Source: Basidiobolus meristosporus CBS 931.73 (taxonomy: Eukaryota; Basidiobolomycota; Basidiobolomycetes; Basidiobolales; Basidiobolaceae). From it: a stretch of DNA of 64,000 nucleotides. Where the stretch lies: assembly GCA_002104905.1 (NCBI GenBank), contig MCFE01000065.1:1-64000 (forward strand). Direction: 5' to 3'. The notes under the pieces were generated by a model. The model was not told the origin of the DNA and did not search any database. It saw nothing but the letters and a program-made list of their open reading frames with translations. Shown one piece after another: positions 60,549-64,000 of the stretch (position 1 is the stretch's first letter; each line of letters begins with the position of its first letter). The position numbers and the translations under genes were made by a program.

Positions 60549-60556
60549 TATAAATA
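60549..60556 (+). promoter_or_regulatory. TATA box of the metallopeptidase gene
   Basis: TATAAATA is 46 bp before the start codon (60603), a spacing that would place transcription start in the short leader 'cacacttcaaaccattcacac'. A strong TATA box suits an inducible, highly expressed secreted enzyme. Confidence 0.7.
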
Positions 60557-60602
60557 CGATCTGCCGACACGCTTATCACACACTTCAAACCATTCACACA
60601 GT

Positions 60603-62285
60603 ATGGTCAAGATCGCCCTTCCAGCTCTTTTACTCCTATCCAGCACACTTGCCTTCGTTCCTGAAGTGAAGGCTCGTCCAGGGTCCATCACCTGCGATGC
60701 AATCACCAACAGCACATTAACCATCCACGATCGAGTTGCCCGTTTCCAGCCTGCGAACTTGGGTGCTGATCTTTCCGGTTTCTCCAAGCGCGAGCTTCTT
60801 GCTATCTCGAAGCTCCAAAAGGTTGCTCACATCATGGATAAACTCTACCTTCGCCAAGCCTGGTCCAAGAACGAGGAGCTGCGCAAATGTCTAGTGAAGA
60901 AGAACGACAAAGACTTGCTTCAGTTGTTCGACCTTTTCAAGGGCCCATGGGATAGAATCGCCGACAACGAGCCTTTCATCCAAGGTGTTCCTGGGCATTT
61001 GACCAATGCCAACTTCTACCCCGAAGATATGACCAAGGAGGAGTTCGAGACTTGGGTCGCCACCCTATCCCCAGCCGATCAAAAAAAGGCCAAGGGCTTC
61101 TACCATGTCGTCCGCCGCAACAACCAAAAGAAGTTGACCCTAGTTCCTTACTCCAAGGAATACAGAGACTTGCTTATTCCAGCATCGATCCTCATGCAGG
61201 AGGCAGCCCTCTTGGTCAAGGATGCTTCTCTCAGAAAATTCCTGTCCCTTCGTGGTAAGAGCTTCATCACCAATGAGTATCTCGAGAGTGAGTTGGCCTG
61301 GTTGAAGATCAGCCCAGAGAGCAAACTGGAGGTCACCGTAGGCCCCTATGAGACATACACTGACGGCTTGAACTCCTACAAATCTGCCTTCGAGATGTTC
61401 ATCCATGCCCGGGACTTCGAATCCTCAAGCCTTCTTCAGAAATTCGAGGATTCGCTTGCAGATGTTGAAGCCCAGCTGCCTATCCCCGAGAACTACAGAA
61501 ACAAAAACCTCAAGGCCACCCCTATTGTGGTGGTGAATGAATTGTACAATGGTGGTGATGTTGCTGTTCCTATGACCGCCGCCTACAATCTGCCCAATGA
61601 CGAAGATGCGATTGCGCAGGGCGGTTCCAAATTGGTTATTATCAAGAATGTCCAGGAACAGAAGTTTGCCCATACCTTGAAACCAATCGCTGAAACCGTC
61701 ATTGCCGAGGACCAGTTGAAGAATGTCAACTTCGATGCTTTCTTCAACCATGTTCTTCTCCACGAGGTCTCTCACTCCAATGGGCCTCACCTCACTGTCG
61801 GTGGTAGCCCGGTTCCTATCAGATCCAAGCTCCAGGAGTTACATTCTACCTTGGAAGAGGCCAAGGCTGATATCACCGGGTTGTTCGCTGCCAAGTATCT
61901 TTCCGGCAAGGGATTGTTCCCCAACATTACCATGGAAAGCTTCTACACTACATTCCTCGCCAGCTCCTTCCGTTCCATTCGCTTCGGTTTGAACGAGGCC
62001 CATGGCCGTGGCCAAGCTGCCCAATTGAACTACCTTATCGAGAAGGGTGGATTCAAATACGATGCCACCGCCGACAAGTTCAGCGTTGACTTCACCAAGA
62101 TCGAGGAGTCTGTCTCTTCTCTAGTTAAGGAGATCATGACCATTCAAGGCGATGGTGATAAGGCCAAGGCCACCACCTTCTTGAACACCTATGGTGTTAT
62201 TAAGGACCACACCGCCAAGGCGCTCGAAAAGTTGAAGAGTGTTCCAACTGATATCCAACCTATCTGGGGCCTTGACAAAAAATAA
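60603..62285 (+). CDS. Secreted M49-like zinc metallopeptidase (dipeptidyl-peptidase III/Nudix-3-type)
   Basis: An intronless 560-residue protein. Residues 1-24 form a signal peptide (MVKIALPALLLLSSTLAF, then VKA before RPG). The metal site has HEVSH at 387-391, matching the five-residue HExxH variant of M49 relatives rather than the HExxxH of classical DPP III. The second zinc-site motif EEAKAD follows at 418-423, with glutamate as third ligand. The block NFYPEDMTKEEFE (137-149) and HGRGQAAQLNYLIEKGGF (467-484) also fit the family. Codons are strongly C-ending, which suggests high expression. It would remove dipeptides from peptides outside the cell or in the secretory pathway. Family members are usually cytosolic, so a signal peptide is unusual. 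The substrate is not known. AATAAA at 62364-62369 is a likely polyadenylation signal. Confidence 0.88.
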   Translation: MVKIALPALLLLSSTLAFVPEVKARPGSITCDAITNSTLTIHDRVARFQPANLGADLSGFSKRELLAISKLQKVAHIMDKLYLRQAWSKNEELRKCLVKKNDKDLLQLFDLFKGPWDRIADNEPFIQGVPGHLTNANFYPEDMTKEEFETWVATLSPADQKKAKGFYHVVRRNNQKKLTLVPYSKEYRDLLIPASILMQEAALLVKDASLRKFLSLRGKSFITNEYLESELAWLKISPESKLEVTVGPYETYTDGLNSYKSAFEMFIHARDFESSSLLQKFEDSLADVEAQLPIPENYRNKNLKATPIVVVNELYNGGDVAVPMTAAYNLPNDEDAIAQGGSKLVIIKNVQEQKFAHTLKPIAETVIAEDQLKNVNFDAFFNHVLLHEVSHSNGPHLTVGGSPVPIRSKLQELHSTLEEAKADITGLFAAKYLSGKGLFPNITMESFYTTFLASSFRSIRFGLNEAHGRGQAAQLNYLIEKGGFKYDATADKFSVDFTKIEESVSSLVKEIMTIQGDGDKAKATTFLNTYGVIKDHTAKALEKLKSVPTDIQPIWGLDKK

Positions 62286-63363
62286 TTGCATAATATAAAA
62301 CGCACCACTGTATAATTCACTGATCATGTTGCGAAGGGATCGTACTTGGGTAAACCTCCCGCTAATAAACCTTTTTGTTCTACATATCAACCATATTATA
62401 TTACTTGTTATGAAAGCGATCGATTAATCTCCATCCAGCATGGTGTTAGTATATAGGTAGACACCCTATGTTCAACTCCCGTCACATAGGTTCCATGACG
62501 CAGGCCATATTCAGAGTACTAAAGGAACTCAACAGTCGTCGGTTCTGTTCCAACGAAAAGTGCTTTGTAGTCAAGAGTTGGTGTTTGAAGAACGTTCAAT
62601 CCAACAGTGGCAACTCCTCTGTGCTGGTCGCTACGTTTCTATAAAGGGAAAAACAGACGTGCACCAACCTGGCTGAGATTTGGCAAATCCCAAGGTTGAC
62701 AAAGCCCTCATGAATCTCACGTGCACGCCGTAGGTGAAACTGCAAAATGGGCGCTTAAGGTATGACATATCGGCGGCTCTGTTATTTCTTTAGCTCTTCG
62801 GACAACTTCCAGAAGTATGGGTCCCTGGCTGTTGCATATGAACAGATGCCAAATTAGTTGTACGTCCGCCTGGCAATCACCCCTGACGTAATCGTTTAAG
62901 GGATGGTTTTAAGATTGGATTGCATAGATATATTTATATTAGACAATAGTACAGTGCCATCTATTCTGTTTACCCTGAACTTATTACAAAATGCAGCTTG
63001 CTGTACAAACAAATGACAACAAGACCAGCCCCGTTACCTGCCATGATGGCGTAAGCTCATTATGACTTGCCTAGTAGGAAGGCTAGCTTATTTGAGAGAG
63101 CTCGATTAGATTGCAGACCAATCAGGACGCCATCTGCAGGATCACTCAATCAGCATTCACGCTGTTGTCATTAGCACCCTGTGGTGAGGCTTCAAGTGTA
63201 CACACGTAATGGAAGATCCCAGTATGAACCGGATAAAAAGGGAAAATACAAGAGATATCTTGAATGCTAATTATAGTAAACTACGGACACAATGCTTACA
63301 TTCATGATGTTGAATGAAAATGGGATATTTTGTGAGACAGGGGCTTGAGGAGTGGCTTAGAAT
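62286..63363. other. Intergenic region, no gene recognised
   Basis: About 1.1 kb between the metallopeptidase and the C2 gene. I found no family motif on either strand. A tRNA-like patch at 62446-62490 ('gttagtatataggtagacac' then 'gttcaactcccgtcac') has D-arm and T-arm resemblance but no anticodon arm. Confidence 0.5.
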
Positions 63364-63371
63364 ATATAAGT
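63364..63371 (+). promoter_or_regulatory. TATA box of the C2-domain gene
   Basis: TATATAAG lies 52 bp before the start codon at 63423, with a pyrimidine-rich leader 'actctctgctttcctta' in between. The spacing is close to that of the metallopeptidase gene. Confidence 0.65.
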
Positions 63372-63422
63372 ATTCATATCCGCCCATCTGTGGGATCAAA
63401 CACTCTCTGCTTTCCTTACAAG

Positions 63423-63855
63423 ATGTCCGCACAAGTTACCGTTAGTAAGTCCATTTCACTGTGATATATGATAACATTGTACCTCCTGTACTTACACATC
63501 ACTAGTTGAAGGTCGTAATTTGAAGAACAACGATCTGTTCGACAAAATTGATCCTATCTTCAAGCTCTATACTGGACATGGATTCACCTCCAAGGAGAAG
63601 ACCAGTTCCAAGAGAAATGATGCCAACCCTGTCTACAACGAGACATTCAACCTGAAGTACGACAACAGCCATAACGAGCTCCACGTTGAGCTTTTGGATC
63701 GCGAAATGATGGGCCTCGACACCGACAAGGTTGGCTCTACCATCGTCTCCTTGCAGGAAGTTGCTAGCTTGGGGTCTGTAGACAGATGGTACACTCTTCA
63801 GAACAAGCACGGAAAATCCGTAGGTGAGGTTCATCTGAGAATTAGTATTATGTAA
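63423..63855 (+). CDS. Small single-C2-domain protein
   Basis: The CDS is join(63423..63444,63506..63855), giving 123 residues. The first exon codes only seven amino acids plus one base. The 61-bp intron runs GTAAGT...ACTAG and joins phase-1 ends to read VTVIEGRNLKNND. The whole protein is one C2 beta-sandwich. Calcium-binding loop 1 has D17 and D23 in NNDLFDKIDP, and loop 3 has D72, E74 and D79/D81 in LLDREMMGLDTDK. The typical 'NPVYNETF' (48-55) lies between, and a 'WYTLQ' strand (102-106) near the end. C2 domains bind membranes, often with calcium. Here E74 replaces one usual aspartate, so calcium dependence is uncertain. There is no signal peptide and no other domain. AATAAA is at 63887-63892. 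Confidence 0.88.
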
Positions 63856-64000
63856 ATGCCCTTTTAGTACAAAGAATAACTTGGATAATAAATCCGTAAG
63901 ATGTTACCACAGATTTGTTTATGGTCTTTCTGATAGGTGGGCTAACTCGTAGCTCTGATTATGAGGAAGGTATCTAGGTTACATCCCTTTCCTTATCATC
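63856..64000. other. 3' flank of the C2 gene to window end
   Basis: Contains the AATAAA signal at 63887-63892 and T-rich downstream sequence ('tttgtttatggtctttctg'). No further gene is seen before the window ends. Confidence 0.5.

Noticed and set aside
62436-62500. tRNA-like patch with D-arm and T-arm resemblance
   Set aside because: No anticodon arm or acceptor stem can be formed, and the T-arm match is explained by a simple hairpin (cctatg/catagg). Not called as a tRNA.
1-64000. CRISPR arrays, operons, riboswitches, rRNA genes and bacterial-type signals
   Set aside because: Nothing of the kind was seen. Spliced genes and LTR elements show that the window is eukaryotic.

Overview
This window looks like a fungal nuclear genome fragment, probably from an early-diverging (zygomycete-grade) lineage. 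That placement is an inference. It rests on short 55-61 bp GT-AG introns, a Cdc6 ATPase, a homeobox factor with a fungal-type C-terminal domain, a secreted M49-like metallopeptidase and a dense, CpG-depleted transposon block.

The window has two unlike halves. Bases 1 to about 49,690 are a nested transposon block with no host gene that I can recognise. Bases 49,690 to 64,000 are ordinary genic DNA with four host genes.

Transposon half, left to right: a decayed end of a Harbinger-like DNA element (45-1711); relics of a repeat called 'A' here, with a possible transposase signature (1754-3360, 4771-6680); repeat 'B' with a conserved minus-strand coding segment (3530-4617, 13440-15345); a minus-strand Ty1/copia relic (6680-10096) interrupted by a palindromic MITE (8267-8998); a decayed two-gene Harbinger-like element (10097-about 12805); a chromovirus integrase scrap (12806-13366); and orphan AT-rich DNA (15346-17600). 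A complete, apparently intact Ty3/gypsy element follows (17945-22882). It has 368-bp LTRs with no difference seen, an AAAC duplication, an initiator-Met primer site, a polypurine tract and one 1377-codon Gag-Pol frame. Next is an older gypsy copy (23603-29890) carrying two more palindromic MITEs, a third gypsy relic (30052-33105), another A copy, and a plus-strand copia (34926-38848) whose primer site matches the anticodon arm of initiator tRNA-Met. The block ends with the best-preserved Harbinger-like element (39527-42925), a tandem partial duplicate of it (42926-44716), copia pieces and several solo LTRs.

Genic half: CDC6 on the minus strand (50144-51657, four exons), a 5.9-kb stretch with no recognisable gene, a homeobox regulator on plus (57538-59584, two exons), a secreted M49-like metallopeptidase on plus (60603-62285), and a small single-C2-domain protein on plus (63423-63855, two exons). 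They do not form an obvious pathway.

The most interesting signals are: the pairing of near-perfect 733-bp palindromic MITEs with a Harbinger-like element that shares their termini and 3-bp target duplications; the divergent second protein of that element, of unknown function; a right-end duplication with mismatched flanks; and CpG to TpG/CpA decay that separates young from old copies. Repeat boundaries are approximate unless a terminal sequence or target duplication is cited.
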